Below are positions 1 through 12,039 of a stretch of DNA of 64,000 nucleotides, piece by piece. The translations under genes were made by a program, and so were the position numbers. Position 1 is the stretch's first letter. Each line of letters begins with the position of its first letter. Source of the stretch: Parelaphostrongylus tenuis (taxonomy: Eukaryota; Nematoda; Chromadorea; Rhabditida; Metastrongylidae). The notes under the pieces are model-generated. The model was not told the origin of the DNA, searched no databases, and worked only from the letters and a program-made list of their open reading frames with translations. The stretch lies in contig JAHQIW010007202.1 in the NCBI GenBank assembly GCA_019055375.1, forward strand, positions 1 through 64,000, read 5' to 3'.

Positions 1-3000
1 ATGACTAATGTGCTTCAGAGATTAGACTCTTCCAATCAAAACTAGGGATGTTTTACCTGAGTAGTAAACTTTACTAACTTTTACCAGCTCGATCAAATGT
101 CGCCTGACTGCAACCTTTTTTAATGATACTCAATGGCAATTTATATTTCGTCTTTAGCTTCTATTTCAGCGAAATGCTAGTGATAACATCATGAGCACAC
201 CTTTGTTTGGTTTTCTCAAACTACAAACACAATCATTCAAGCGTCAGCGCAGTTATGATCATCTGCTCGAATTACGAGAACCTTCACAAACGTTTATGAA
301 AATTCTAAAGACCTCTCAAGTACTGAAATGTATTGTCTATTTCGAAAACATGTTGCCTATTTCGGTTCTTTTTCGTCCTTGGGCAGGGATTTGTGAAGTA
401 GAATTTTTCGATGACAAGACTTTTCACGAAGCTATTGCTAATTATTTGTAAGCTCAAATCTCATAAAATTAGAAATGCATTTCTTTGAAAAAAGATCTTA
501 TCACAGTTCAGCAGCTTTGAAACAAAATTATGTTTCACACACATTCCGGTTGCGTAGCGCACTTCCATTTTATTGGACAGGGCCCTTACCTCAACCGATC
601 AGTAACCATTCGATAGCGCAAGTTTCGGCAATTCCAACGCTATGCTTTAATCTAATCAAAGCGCTTTAGTGCACTGTTGCAGAAAAAATATATCGAGTTT
701 TACATGCGCCGCGGGTTTGAGTTGCGCTCGATAGACCACGCAGGCGTGATTCACATGGAGTGCGACTTTTGGTACTGAACTTAGGACATACCCCGCTTTG
801 ATAAAAAATCTAAGTAAGACATCTGACTATGATGCCTAAAAATTCTATCTACACGTTCATACGCCATCTGTGGTTAAACTTAGGCTACTAATGATCAGGA
901 TTTGGCTTAGGTTTGAAAGCGGATTCATTGGGTAATGTATAACTTAGAAGCATAAGCACTTAAACGGTGGAACAAAATTTTTTCTACAACGGAAGCAGAA
1001 CAGACTTCGAAACCTTTGCGAAAAGGAGTAAACTCTCTAATATTTAACAAAAATCTTTGCGATAGCGCGCAATGCGTTAAAACATAGTTTTATCTCGAAT
1101 GCTACAGAGCTGCACTTTTTGCGCTTCAACACTAGAATGCTCTAAATGGCCATGCTGCATGCAGTATATTACTGCAGTAGATTGCAGCAAAATCAATGCA
1201 ATTTCAAGTTAGACATCATGGGAGTTGGTCGAAGTTTACCATGCACGTGTAGAACCGTTGACGCTATAGCTCATACTACTTGACAGAGTCGACCTCCACA
1301 TCATGAATTATAACCAGACATTCATGTATAGACGGCCATCTCCATTAATGACATTTGCAAGGTTTCAAGAAAAAAGAAACTTAAAAAGCAAGGGCCAATA
1401 CCCAGTGACACCTGCAATGGGTAGCGCAGTTTCTTGAAAAACTTTTCTCTTTTTGTTTACTTTGAGTGTGACAGCTTTTCTACAAGAGGAATTTGAGACC
1501 CAGAAAAGCTCCAATCTCCTATGCCTTACTAAATAGCGCTAATGAAAATCTGTGGGCTTTCATAACAATATCAGTACCACGGATCGCATATTATTTGGCT
1601 TCAGAAGACATGTACACTCATGAAAGCTGACGCCATAATGGTCCATGATTGCCTAAAAAATGTAGATTGTGTGCAGAGATGAGCAGATTTGCCTTGAAGC
1701 TTCGCAAATTGGCTTTTTCATTTCAAAAAAAGTTTTCCCGCTTTCTGAGGCTGTCATGACGCAAGTTCTTATTGTTAGCTGGGCATTTCAATCTGTCGAA
1801 ATACGAATTCACAAACATTCGCAAAAGTGAATGCTTTTACTTGCTGCGTAACTGACTCCTTTGCACGCAGGCTCTTATTGCAAGCTAAGAATTGGTTTCC
1901 TTCTATTATTCCTTTTGCTAGGAACTAGCTTTTCATGTTAACTGTAAAAAACTGTGGCTTTTGCGAAACAAACAAAACAACTTCCTCGGCGATAAGTTGC
2001 TAAGACAATAATACCTTCCAAGGAGTTTGAGTTACTGGTGGTTGGGAAGAGTGTCCTCCATGGGTGACATTTCGAAAATAAATGATGTATCTGATTATTA
2101 CTAGCTGATTTCTATTTATTTGCTCTATGTAACTTTAACGGTGTCATCCACCTGGTAGTTTTAGTGTCTCATCATAACTTCGCGCTTCGTGGGCTTGTGG
2201 CACAGCGGGCGGTTTGTCATTTCGGCAAGACTTCCCAGGCAGGAAGGCACTTTGGCAACCTATCTGGTGATAAGAGAAATGACAGTAAAGCAATACTGAA
2301 TAAATCGAGCAAAATAGTACGCTCTAGAGGCTTTTAAGGCTTTTTGGATTAAATATGTAACTTTAGGAATGAATAGAAGGTGAGCGTGTCTGAATATCGC
2401 AGAAGAGATGACACCTTATCTCGCAATGAATCCCTAGTTTGACTACGTTTTATTATCCATAGTGTGTGACAGCACATCGGCGACCTTTCTCATATAAGTG
2501 ACCTGACGGTGAGTTCTAAATATTAGTTAGACATTTGAGTAGATTTCTGCATTGAATTCACTAGAAATGCACTATGCCGAATAATTGAATGTATTTTGGC
2601 AGCATATTTTAAGAGTTTCAGAGGTCTCTCATGGTATCTTGAAAGTGCTGGGCATGTATTTAGGCCTTTTAACCCATCTTTGGCACAGTTCATCTCTGTT
2701 CAATCAGTTCTTCGGGAACACAGCTTTCCATGGAAAATTGACGCCAAACTGCTTACATTCAACGTACAGTGAAAGAATCACCGTAGGGGTTCGTTCAGAT
2801 GACTGTCTGTCGATTGCATAGCTTACGGCTGTTACTCTAAAAAAATACCATAATGATTCACTTACAGTAAATTGATGTAAAGATATTGGCGTTGATTGCT
2901 CATTAGAGAGAGTACGTCTTGAAGGAACTGGCTGAAGCAAAATACACCTTACCACTGATGAGATTGGAAGGCTGAAACACGTGTCTAGCACTTTATAGGT

Positions 3001-3690
3001 GCCATAAAAGACCAGCTAAAGTGCTCAAAACATGCTGTCTGGATTTGCTAATTTTGAGCGTTATCTCAGCAATAGCCGATTGAAGAGTATTGCAACATAA
3101 GCTCTGTAATAGCGGTGAGTAGATATAGCCTACTAAAGTGTCTAGGTTTTAGAGAAGGTAAAGTTGACGAAACATCGTTGCTGAGTTTGAGGAACATAAA
3201 TCAACCTCGCACATTTTTTGAAAAAAGCGCAAAACGGCAATACCGAGTATCGTGTTCGCTCTTCTATCGAGCTATCACACGGAAGCAAATCTTACCTCAA
3301 TTGACGAGTTCTAATGACAGCCTGAGACAGTGCACTGAAGATGCTTTGATTGAACTGCCTTCGGGAATCGGATTAACAAATGTCTACTCAGTTGAAAGCC
3401 ACCCTCAGTATCCGCACAGGGGCACTACAATGCGCGGCAATGGGAGAGAAAATCATTGTTGGGAAGAGGCTACTTTCCATGTGCGGAGGATCCCCTAAAT
3501 ATAGGTAGACTGCGGTTTTTGTAGGGCTCTTTTTACATGTAGGGAGTGTTAATGAGTGGGGCTTAGTCCCAGGTTAAGCCGCGCTCAGCACCACTATCAT
3601 TTTGATCAAAAGTTCACACAGAATATATTGTCTGTCAAAAGTGTAAGCCGTGTACTGTCAGTGTGAGATTAGAATGTTTTTTTTTATTTG
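1..3690. other. Gene-free stretch, no recognisable feature
   Basis: I see no gene, RNA or mobile element that I can name here. Short open frames exist (an 86-codon frame at 191-451 on the plus strand, a 95-codon frame at 2704-2991 on the minus strand, a 127-codon frame at 3115-3498 on the plus strand), but none has a recognisable motif, coiled coil or signal peptide. The part at about 770-1000 resembles 33280-33480 weakly, which suggests a diverged repeat shared by both places. Confidence 0.5.
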
Positions 3691-3699
3691 CCAGTTCTA

Positions 3700-3800
3700 G
3701 ATGTGGCGTGGTGTTATAGATATATTCGATGATGTTGAGTGATGTGCAAAGCCTTTAAGTCAGGCGGAGATTCGACTCAACGCTTTAAGGAGCACAAGCA
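3700..3800 (-). repeat. SINE family 1, short degraded fragment
   Basis: A partial copy of the window's main tRNA-derived repeat. It shows the family's flank GTGATGTGCAAAG, followed by the 3' part of the tRNA-like module (GTCAGGCGG plus a decayed B-box region). The rest of the tRNA-like part is lost. Confidence 0.4.
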
Positions 3801-4855
3801 TTGCAAGAACCACAGCCAGTAGCTCTTCAGCTCCAATTTACCTTTCTTCGACCCGCCAATGGCCTATGAGCGTGATCATCGCTGCTTCGGAATTCCCAAA
3901 CATCATTTCCTTAGCAGTCCAGAAAGCCATCTTGATCATTTTCAGTTATCTTAGAGGAACTTCAAAAGTGGCGACCGGAAATTAGGCAGTGACTCAGTCA
4001 GTTTGATGAGCGTGACGGGTTTTTCTCTATCAGCTATTCAACAACTTATAGTCGGTTCACTAACATGTTCTGCACTTATTGAAACCCTAAAATCAGTACC
4101 CTTTGCTGAGCTAGAAGCTATCGACATCCTTACATCATAAATATAGGCATATTATTTGTTGTATAGGCAGGTTATGGATAGAATGGATCGTCTAATAGGG
4201 AAACTAATACTCATGTAGTTGTTAAACTATATGCTGTTCAACTCGCGAAAGTTTATGAGTTTTTGAACTGTCTACGTAACGTGTAACCCAGCAACGTGCA
4301 CATGATAAATCCATTCAATGCGACCACTATCCACACAATTAGGGGTTATATGCATGTATGGCTACTTGGGCGACCAGTTTATTGTTTTTTTAGGAGCGTC
4401 TAAATTGCTCTTCATAAGTGCAAAGATCTTTGCTTAACACAAGGATAGTTGAAAAATTTCTTTATTGACAAAAAACAAGAACATCAACTTGAGCCAAGAA
4501 AGCCAACTTATACACTAAGTTGATCCAGGAGGGTGTGTGCACTATCCACACACTTACAGCCACTTAAATTTGAGCCAGTGAAAACTTGAAAAAAGCTTAG
4601 CTGACGTTCTCTTAATTTTGTATAGACTTATCGAGGTTGCATCGTCAGTGTTCTCACAGTAAAGTAGTAGAAGAATTAATTAAAACTTGATGTTGCATAT
4701 AGCTCTTCAGACAACTACGGAATAGAAGACTTACAAACTTGCGTAATATGCCGTAATTGTGGAGACAATGCTTGTGTAAGCTGTGCTTCCGTGTATCTGA
4801 CCTCATGTAAAGCATATAGAGCCGCATACGTTTTTGAAACGAACAGTCTATTTGA

Positions 4856-4992
4856 CATTCATATGAAGAGTACCCCAACGAGCAATTGGAGCAAAACAAA
4901 GCATTCCACTCCATGCGCATAAGGAATGAACATTTTGGTTTCGATCTGGGAATAAAAGTTATCATTCTCGCACACCAGCTCAAAGACTGCAC
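4856..4992 (+). CDS. Possible internal exon of an unknown gene
   Basis: A plus-strand frame reads YPNEQLEQNKAFHSMRIRNE and continues to a segment ending AHQLKDC. It ends exactly at a good splice donor, GTAAGG at 4993. The amino-acid composition looks like real protein. The upstream acceptor is poor (GAAGAG before TAC), and the frame is closed by a TGA near 4853. I recognise no family. Open frames of this length are common by chance in such sequence, so this stays a candidate exon. Confidence 0.25.
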
Positions 4993-4999
4993 GTAAGGC

Positions 5000-7900
5000 T
5001 CTTCATGTGTTTTTGATCGGACTCAGAAATATAAAAATAAAAGCAAGTAGCAACCTTCCCAATTAGGCGTAGACTAATGAGCGGGATTTTTAATGTGGGC
5101 CAGGTATACATTTGGTCACGTTGAGATTGTGCAAGTGGGCATCGATAACAACGCTTCCACTCAGAATGTAAAAACAGCTAATATTTTAAAGCAGTAGTTT
5201 ATGCTGTAAGAAAATTTACGCAGAGAGTTTGCTAGCTGAGCTATTGAAGATGCTTGACAGAGTGGATTGCTGGCGAATTTTCACTTTTCTTAGATTTGAC
5301 GATCTGAGGAAGGCGAAATTGTCGAACACAGGCCTCTGTTGACTCTTCATTAACGACCTGATTTTAATTCAAAAAAATTGACTCATTGGACAGCATCGAG
5401 AATATCAAAGAGTCGGTCATGGTAGTATGACAGAGTTCACTGGTAAGCCATTCGGATATTTGTTCTGAGCATCAGAAGTAGCAATTTAAAGTAGAAAAGT
5501 GACACGAACTTCTTTAGCTACCAGAGTTTGATCTACATTTCTACATGCAGAAATAGGTCACATTTGTCCAAATCTTTTTGAAGCCTATATAACAGCATTT
5601 GACACCTGCACGAACATGCCTGAGTCTACAGAAGCTCTAAATTCATCAAGACTCGTCCACGATTCAAGCATAGCAACAGTGAGATTAATTTTCAGATTAA
5701 ACAGTATAATATTGATAAATACAGAGTTTCGTAAATGGAGAATGTTCAAATTTATGGAAGAGGCCAAACACTAGGCAACAGACACAAAGCAAATACTAAA
5801 CACTCGTAAGGCAATGGCACGCATTCCAAAAACATGAATCTCTTCGGAAAATTTTGCGACAGCGTCTACATAATATTTATTTCACTACATTTCAGCAGTG
5901 CTGTAATGATTCCATGTGATTCTAAGAATGATGGGTGATATGTAAGGCGTTTGACCCAAACAGAAGTTGAATCGGGCTTCAACCCTGCGGGAGCGGCCGA
6001 TATGTGCTAACCAACCCAAATCCGTTGACATTTTATTGCTGACAGCACCGATATTTTGGAACACGAAAAGTTCTAGTAGAAGAAGACTGATCACTCGCAA
6101 TTGATTCTATGATCTACTTCGTAATTTGATGAGGCTAAGGCTTCTGGCTTTTACTGCTATCTTGCCAAATAGATCCGACACTTTTTGGAGATAATAGTTG
6201 CCATTGGAGAACCTGCATTACGTCTCCGCCTCTAAATCATCGAATCAGGTGCAGGTTTCAGTATTATGACGACATAGCACGCCTGGTTTAAATGGTTACT
6301 GATATCGCACAAAACACTCAATGCTTTGAGCTGGCTCTCAATCGCGTCACAAATACATTTGCATAAAACACACTTTGGTGAACGATCAGTGTCTCCGTGA
6401 GTGCGACAGTCTTCAACATTCCGGCACCGCAGGTTCTCAATGGAACTTGATGGAAAACTAAATTTTAATTAGTGATGCCAGTAAACCCAGTGATACGTTA
6501 GCAAGTCCTTGATATTGCGCGGCGAAGCACCATTCCGTTTGAACCCATGGCTGGACATATGACTAAGTCTGTAATGATCAGGGTTGTGCACGACATACCT
6601 TTGTGTCAATAAGGACAACATCATAGCGATTGTTAGTACAAGACCATTCTCTTGGCTTACTAGTGCTTACCAGATCACTTTTTAATGGCTTGAATATACA
6701 GATGAAACTTCTTCTATATCGTCTAACGAGAACTGAGAGAGCATAATGAACAACTCAGTGTAGTCATAGGGATATGACTGTGTCAAAATAAAAAAGCAAA
6801 AGAGGCATTGGAGTGGCAGTTCACAGGCTAAGACAAAACCCTCCTCCAACTAATCACATCCTTCGTCTTTATAGATCGTCTCCTCCCATGCCCAAACTTA
6901 TTTGAGAATGATCTACTGAACTCATCCTTTCCTTCGCTTTATTCTCAGGACAACTGTTCCGCCTTCCAGTATCTGTGATTGCGTCCTCCTGCCTTTGCTG
7001 GGTATTTCTCATTCTCTCTATATGCTCGCAATTGTCTTCACTTCCTTCAAAGAAGAAGGATGCTCCTGTACAATTGTGCGCTCCTATTCAAACACAATAA
7101 ATCATTGAATGTTGCTTTTTATACTATCGAATATACTTTATTCTCCACTAGTTTTCCTAAGCTACCTATCAAAAACAGAGTTGTTCTCATTTCACTATAT
7201 GATTTCATCGAAACAATAATAAATCGAAGCTCAAAAATAAATCCACTTGCAAGCACGGATCACTGAAAACAGAACTACTTAAGCAGTATTCCCTACTGAA
7301 CCAAAAAGCGAACAGTCCATTCAAATAATCAATCGCTGATGTCCCTTAAAGTAATTGATCAAATAGTCCTTGTAAGTTATAAAATCAACAGTGAAGTAAG
7401 CAAACTGTAGGAAGCAGAATTGCTGGGAATTGTCCAGTAAGACAGCACGTGAATTCAGTGACACAAAGGCATTATAAGGATTCTTTATTGGAATACTATA
7501 CAGTCTTTAATCACTGTAAATATACTGCTCCCTGGCGAGCAGACACGAAGTTCTTATCAGAAAGACTTCTATAATACAATATTAGGTAATCTTCAGATTG
7601 ATCAGCTTTGTCATGAGCATGGAAATGTCATATTAGTATACAGAAATTTTTCACAGATGATAAGGAAATACGTCATGGAGGTCTTAAGTGGTCTTCAAAC
7701 TAATCATAATACAACTATTAAATTATATCACGGCATTCATGTGGATGTATCTCAAATAGTACCTCAATAGCGAGAAGTGGATGAAAATTTAGAGATTTCC
7801 CCTTTATTTCGGAATCTTCTACTCAGCATTACGAAGCAAACATAATCAAAATAATCGAATAAAATAAGGCCATAGCATCAGGAAAATGAACCAGTACCAG

Positions 7901-8238
7901 AAATTCTGCACAGCAATCAATATGTGCGACAAATTTTCACACGTAACATGTGATGGAATGCTAAGTTGACTAAGATCCCTCGACACCTATTCAAAATACA
8001 ATGTTATTACTGTTTAAGGGCGGATTACGATTCCTCAGATTCCTGAATTAATGCTTTCGATTTTATTGTCAAGTTTGACGGTTCGAGCTTCCAGTCGACT
8101 AGAACTTCGTCTCGATTAAAAGTATGCTCGATGAGTTGGTAAATTAGATCCTTAGTCTTTGCGAATCCGACGTCTTTTGAAATTTGCCTTTACCGGCGCG
8201 AAAATATTCATGAAGTTCCTAAATTTATTTAAATTAAC
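5000..8238. other. Gene-free stretch with one tRNA-like scrap
   Basis: Nothing here can be supported as a gene. At about 5960-6035, minus strand, there is a tRNA-like scrap: an A-box-like GGTTGGTTAGCACAT and a B-box-like GGGTTGAAGCCCG, with no foldable acceptor stem. It is probably an old SINE. A frame near 6960-7090 follows a TTCTCAG acceptor-like site and ends near an AATAAA, but it shows no family resemblance. Confidence 0.4.
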
Positions 8239-8418
8239 TTACTATTCTGACTAGCGATAACGGTTAGAACGAGAACATAACTGAAGATAAACATCGTCAG
8301 TGGCCCTGTAGCGACTGATAGATGAGAGCGCTTTGTGTTTTTTCGCAGTTCGCTTTTCTTTTTGAGAGTCAAGGCACATTTTTCAACGATGATTAGTACT
8401 ATGCAAGGCAAAACAAAC

Positions 8419-8556
8419 CTTGGGTGCGTTGATGTAAATTTCTCGCAATGGAATGTTTTGCGCATATTCCCTTCTATCACGTGGACATCTGATCGTGACA
8501 ACACTAACAACTTTATCAGTTGCTAAGTGTTCCATCACTGCGCTAACTTTCACGGC
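8419..8556 (-). CDS. Well-bounded internal exon, unknown protein
   Basis: This 138-bp, 46-codon exon lies on the minus strand. It opens after the acceptor ATGCATTTTCAG and closes with AAG before the donor GTTTGT, so it is phase 0 at both ends. The peptide begins AVKVSAVMEHLATDKVVSVV and ends REIYINAPK. The composition is protein-like, with one cysteine and a run of charged residues. I recognise no domain. A signal-peptide-like frame, MFIFSYVLVLTVIASQN, lies downstream at about 8238-8290 just before a GTAAGT donor. It may belong to a following exon or to another gene. Further exon-like frames lie upstream at 8620-8700 and 9104-9254. The joins between them do not all agree in phase, so I do not assemble a gene. 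Confidence 0.5.
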
Positions 8557-9103
8557 CTGAAAATGCATTAACAAAAAAAATGATAGAATGGAAGTAAATA
8601 ATTAGCACACGGTAGAACCTTGTTTCTTCCAGTTGGCCGTCTGATTCTCTAGAGACGCCCCTGAACAAGCCGCAAGGATCATCTTGCTCTTTAAGCAATG
8701 CAATTAAAAAAAGGGAATAAATATTTAAAGTGATTACAATGCGTGGAAACGGTAAGCAAAAATAGAAACAGCCAAACCTTTTTCATCGTTCTTTCAGTGA
8801 TCTTTCGTCACCTGTCTTTGATCGATGTGACCTAGAATTTTTGATACACGTGAAACATTTTTTGGTTCCTTTCTGTTAGACTGCAACAAATGAATATTCG
8901 ATCTCTTTTGCAAGACAAAAACTATTAATAGGAGTGTTAGCAATCATTCGCCGTACTCGGATCTTAAAAAGGGCCCACCGGCGTGACATCTAGGCAGAGC
9001 ACCGCGCTCATTCTTTTGATTCGACAGATTCTTCAGCGCTCTGTTATGCAACAGAGACGTGGGCTGTTACTTTGACCGCGTCAAGGTTACTGCGAACAGC
9101 TCA

Positions 9104-9254
9104 TCAGAGTGCATGGACGATGTCATCTGAAAAGCAGCCGGTATTGATAACACTTAGCCGGCTTACACAAATCAGATCTCCAGCAGCTATCACGTCTTCA
9201 AGATCCGGAAGAACATGCAAAAATAGTGAAACACAAATATGGCAGCCAGGATAG
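9104..9254 (-). CDS. Possible exon upstream of the 8.4-kb exon
   Basis: A minus-strand frame contains LPDLEDVIAAGDLICVSRLS followed by VINTGCFSDDIVHAL, and then two stops. Inside it there is a possible 40-bp intron from GTAAGC to TTTTCAG. Either reading gives sensible peptide. After the stops, a second short frame reads DAVKVTAHVSVA, so the region may be a decayed gene. It lies on the same strand and within 600 bases of the well-bounded exon at 8419-8556. I recognise no family. Confidence 0.3.
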
Positions 9255-9279
9255 GTCTTCTCAAAAAATTAGCGTGGCG

Positions 9280-9480
9280 CTTGGATTACTAATTTTACGC
9301 TATCAAATGATTACTAGTAGTTCAAACAAAGAGCTCTGTCTTGCAAAAAACATGAGTGTGTAGAGCACAAATGTTTTCTTTTGCTCAAAGCGTTTGAGAC
9401 TTTTTTTTTCGAAAGCGGATACCGTTCTAGCTAAAGACCTAAGCTTTCGAATAACTACTAACGCTCTTACGAGAAATTCT
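9280..9480. repeat. Dispersed repeat family A
   Basis: One copy of a diverged repeat that recurs through the window. Its marks are CTTTCGAATGATTACTAACACTCCTATAAGAA-type sequence (here with substitutions) and, about 80-100 bases away, TTTTATAACGCTGTAGCA. Other copies, in either orientation, lie near 38590-38710, 45640-45800, 46090-46260, 48100-48240, 48770-48960, 51870-52030, 52440-52560, 52890-53070, 57940-58060, 58610-58740, 61480-61640 and 63470-63770. It has no coding capacity that I can see. Many short open frames in these places are only this repeat. Confidence 0.55.
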
Positions 9481-10459
9481 TGTCCAGTGAATGGGGTCCA
9501 ATATACATGTTATGCCGTCCTGACAAAAAAGTGCTCGTTTTTTCGTCTTAGTTGGAACATAATCTACAAATGGGTAGAGTTAATGTAAGTTATTTGTTTT
9601 TATACCTTCAAAATCAATTTGAAGCAAACTTTGACCGCTTTTTCAGAGCAGTAAAATGGAAAAGGGCGGAGTGGAAAAAGAGCGTTTTGATAATAGCAGG
9701 CTCAAAAGCAAAAACGGAACCTCCACATAACTAGAATTTTCTGAATAATTATTTTATTTACAAAAATTCACCGTTCTTTATCGGCCTTTCTATGACCATC
9801 TAATGTATCTAAGAGATTTCAAACGCTCGTGATCAGTTTGCTGTACAATCGTTTAGCACACCTACACACCTACAGAGACGCGTGAGGAACCGGACAATGG
9901 TGACCAGTCTGCGATGCACCTTGTTCACCATTGCTTTTATTCCCTATTCTCAAATTTTCCATCTTTTTGTCATGCTGGTATGTCTATCACACATGGAAAT
10001 ATCGATACACTTTTACGACAAGTTACTGAACCAGAATGTCATTCCTCGTGTTTTATTTCTTTCGCTTAATATTTCATCTTTCTGGATTGACTGACGTCAT
10101 TAACACAAGCTTTCATAGTTTACTTCTAGTATGAGAGTAAGACTGTGATGCTGAAAACAAGTGTAGCTACTCTTGAAAATTCATGCTGTTATACTGAGTT
10201 GGTAAGAAATTTTTCGCACTTTTTCGTTTTTGTTGAATACTAGGTTCAGTAAAAGTCTCCTCAATATCCCGAAAAATCCAAATTTAATGTTTTCAAACCG
10301 TATCGGTTATTGCAAATTTGTGAGAATATCTCAGGAATGTTTCCATTAGGACGCCCAAGCATCACTAGTGCTAGTGCATCAAAGTTCAATTTACTCTGCG
10401 GATATCAAATGACGACAATGAGGATGATTTTGGTGAAGTTTTGAAGATATCCTGTAACA

Positions 10460-10745
10460 GATATACCCATTCATGTAGAGTGATGTGCAATACTTTCGCG
10501 TCAGGCTGGACTAGAAAGCGCACCTCCACTATTTTTGAGAGCGCGTGCTCTATCCGTTACACTGCTAATGCCCATTTTGCACAGCACTCTTTCTACGTTG
10601 CAGGGCATCTATCTGTCGGCCGCCAGCCGTCAGCGGCCTGGCTCGGGTAGTCTATTTCGTCATTGAAACCAGTTAAGCTGACAGATATTGGATATCGAAG
10701 GTTAGGTAGAATTCCTTTTATTTAACCGCTTCTAGCGGTGGTATG
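10460..10745 (-). repeat. SINE family 1, near full-length copy
   Basis: A tRNA-derived SINE on the minus strand. The tRNA-like module is at about 10497-10570. It is flanked by GAGTGATGTGCAA on one side and TTTTGCACAGCACTCTTT on the other, which can pair. The tail carries the family-typical CTGACAGATATTGG and AGAATTCC, and ends at the 13-bp palindrome CCGCTTCTAGCGG. The B box is damaged in this copy. Confidence 0.65.
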
Positions 10746-11055
10746 ACGACTCAGATATACTCAGTGATATAAAGTGATGTGCAAAACTTCTGCGTCAAGC
10801 GGGACTCGAACACATCTTACTCTATCCGGGAGTGCGTTTTGTAACCCATTGCACTACCATAGATAGAGTGCTGTGCAAAAAGGGTGTCAGTAGAGCAACG
10901 GATAGAGCAAGAGCTCCTAAAAAGAGTGAGGTGCGGGTTCTAGTCCCTCCTGACGAAAGTTTTGCACATTATTCTACATCACTGCATATATCTGAATCAT
11001 CATATCACCGCTAGAAGCGATTTATGAAAAGAATTCAATTTGATCTTCAATACCC
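10745..11055. repeat. SINE family 1, head-to-head pair
   Basis: A minus-strand copy (10745-10870) meets a plus-strand copy (10865-11055). The plus-strand tRNA-like module runs from GTGTCAG at 10884 to CTGACG near 10955, with a B box GGTTCTAGTCC. It sits between AGAGTGCTGTGCAAAA and TTTTGCACATTATTCT, which form an extended stem. The 3' end has CCGCTAGAAGCG and then joins mariner sequence. Confidence 0.6.
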
Positions 11056-11084
11056 GATGTCTTGTATGTCGAATTTGTTCCAAT

Positions 11085-11290
11085 GGTTGCGCCATTAATG
11101 ACGAACTCAACAGCGAGCAGACAGATCGGGTCTACGATGTGTTGTGGGCGAAGTACACGACATTGTTTCGTCGAAAGCCCGCTCTGCTTTAGCAAGACAA
11201 TGCCAAAGCTAACAACGCAAAGAGAACTAAGGGAAAGTTTGATGAAATGGATGAAGTCGAGATCTTGCTATACCAGCGAAGAATTTTGAT
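11085..11290 (+). pseudogene. Mariner transposase fragment, broken
   Basis: The frame that starts with the codons for CAINDELNSEQ continues TDRVYDVLWAKYTTLFRRKP, then ALL, a stop, and QDNAKANNAKRT. This is the mariner/Tc transposase core around the second catalytic aspartate (the QDNA motif), known from mariner proteins as the block before the C-terminal catalytic residue. The N-terminal helix-turn-helix and the first catalytic aspartate are missing, and a TAG stop precedes QDNA. A second copy with the same left boundary lies at 29350-29600, so the fragment was amplified after it was broken. Confidence 0.75.
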
Positions 11291-12000
11291 TATCGCTAAA
11301 ACAGTCCGAATATTACTAGAAGCACTTAGAAGCATTTTCAGAAAGAGTAACACAGAATTTAACTAGAATAACACAATTTGCACATCGAATTATTTGAAAT
11401 GCACTTATACTCAGTAAGAATGCGCCGGTTTTTTAAGCTTTTCTCGAAAGGACCTTTAGACCTGGACATATAGTAATAATCGTTAGGTCATTAAATGGAA
11501 TTCTCAGTACTAGGCTTGACTTCTATCAGGCATATAAAAAATGCGCTTCTGTTTCGAAGTTTATTGTCTTAACACCGCAGCGGATTTTTGGTTCTGAATA
11601 GTAAGATTCCAACTAGAAACAAGTATTAAAGCCACGAATGGGCAGTTTGTTGTTGAGGAAACTTAAGATATGATTAGCTGAGCTAAATTTCTTACTTTTG
11701 AACACGAACTCTCTTTCACAAGTTCTACACTTCACTCCAATAGCTTGAGTTTCACTAATCCCTCGGTTTCTAGAAAATGCCTTGTCAAAAGGCACATCAC
11801 CAACGAGGAATATTTCACACCCACCTTCAAGTAGCGAATTTCGGCGGTAGTTACATAACTAGAATCAAATTAACTGATCATTTAATCCTACGAAAGCTTG
11901 GAATATTGCCAAAGAGACTTTTGATAGCTATTATTAGCAAAAAAATGTTACTATTTCTTGAGAAATCGCGTTTTCTAAGCGGAAGCGATTACATTGTAAG
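11290..12000 (+). repeat. Diverged repeat downstream of the mariner fragment
   Basis: About 500 or more bases here match 29600-30240 (for example GAATGCACTTATA, GACATATAGTAATAA and AGTACTAGGCTTG). The first part also matches 36880-37040. The match includes the mariner piece and its joined SINE tail, so one composite unit has been copied. There is no gene in it. Confidence 0.6.
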
Positions 12001-12039
12001 ATTCCGAAAAATTAATATGAAAAAGCATTCTATTATATA

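Noticed and set aside
3115..3498. A 127-codon plus-strand frame
   Set aside because: No motif, no splice signals that fit and no homologous copy; a frame of this length can occur by chance in a 64-kb window.
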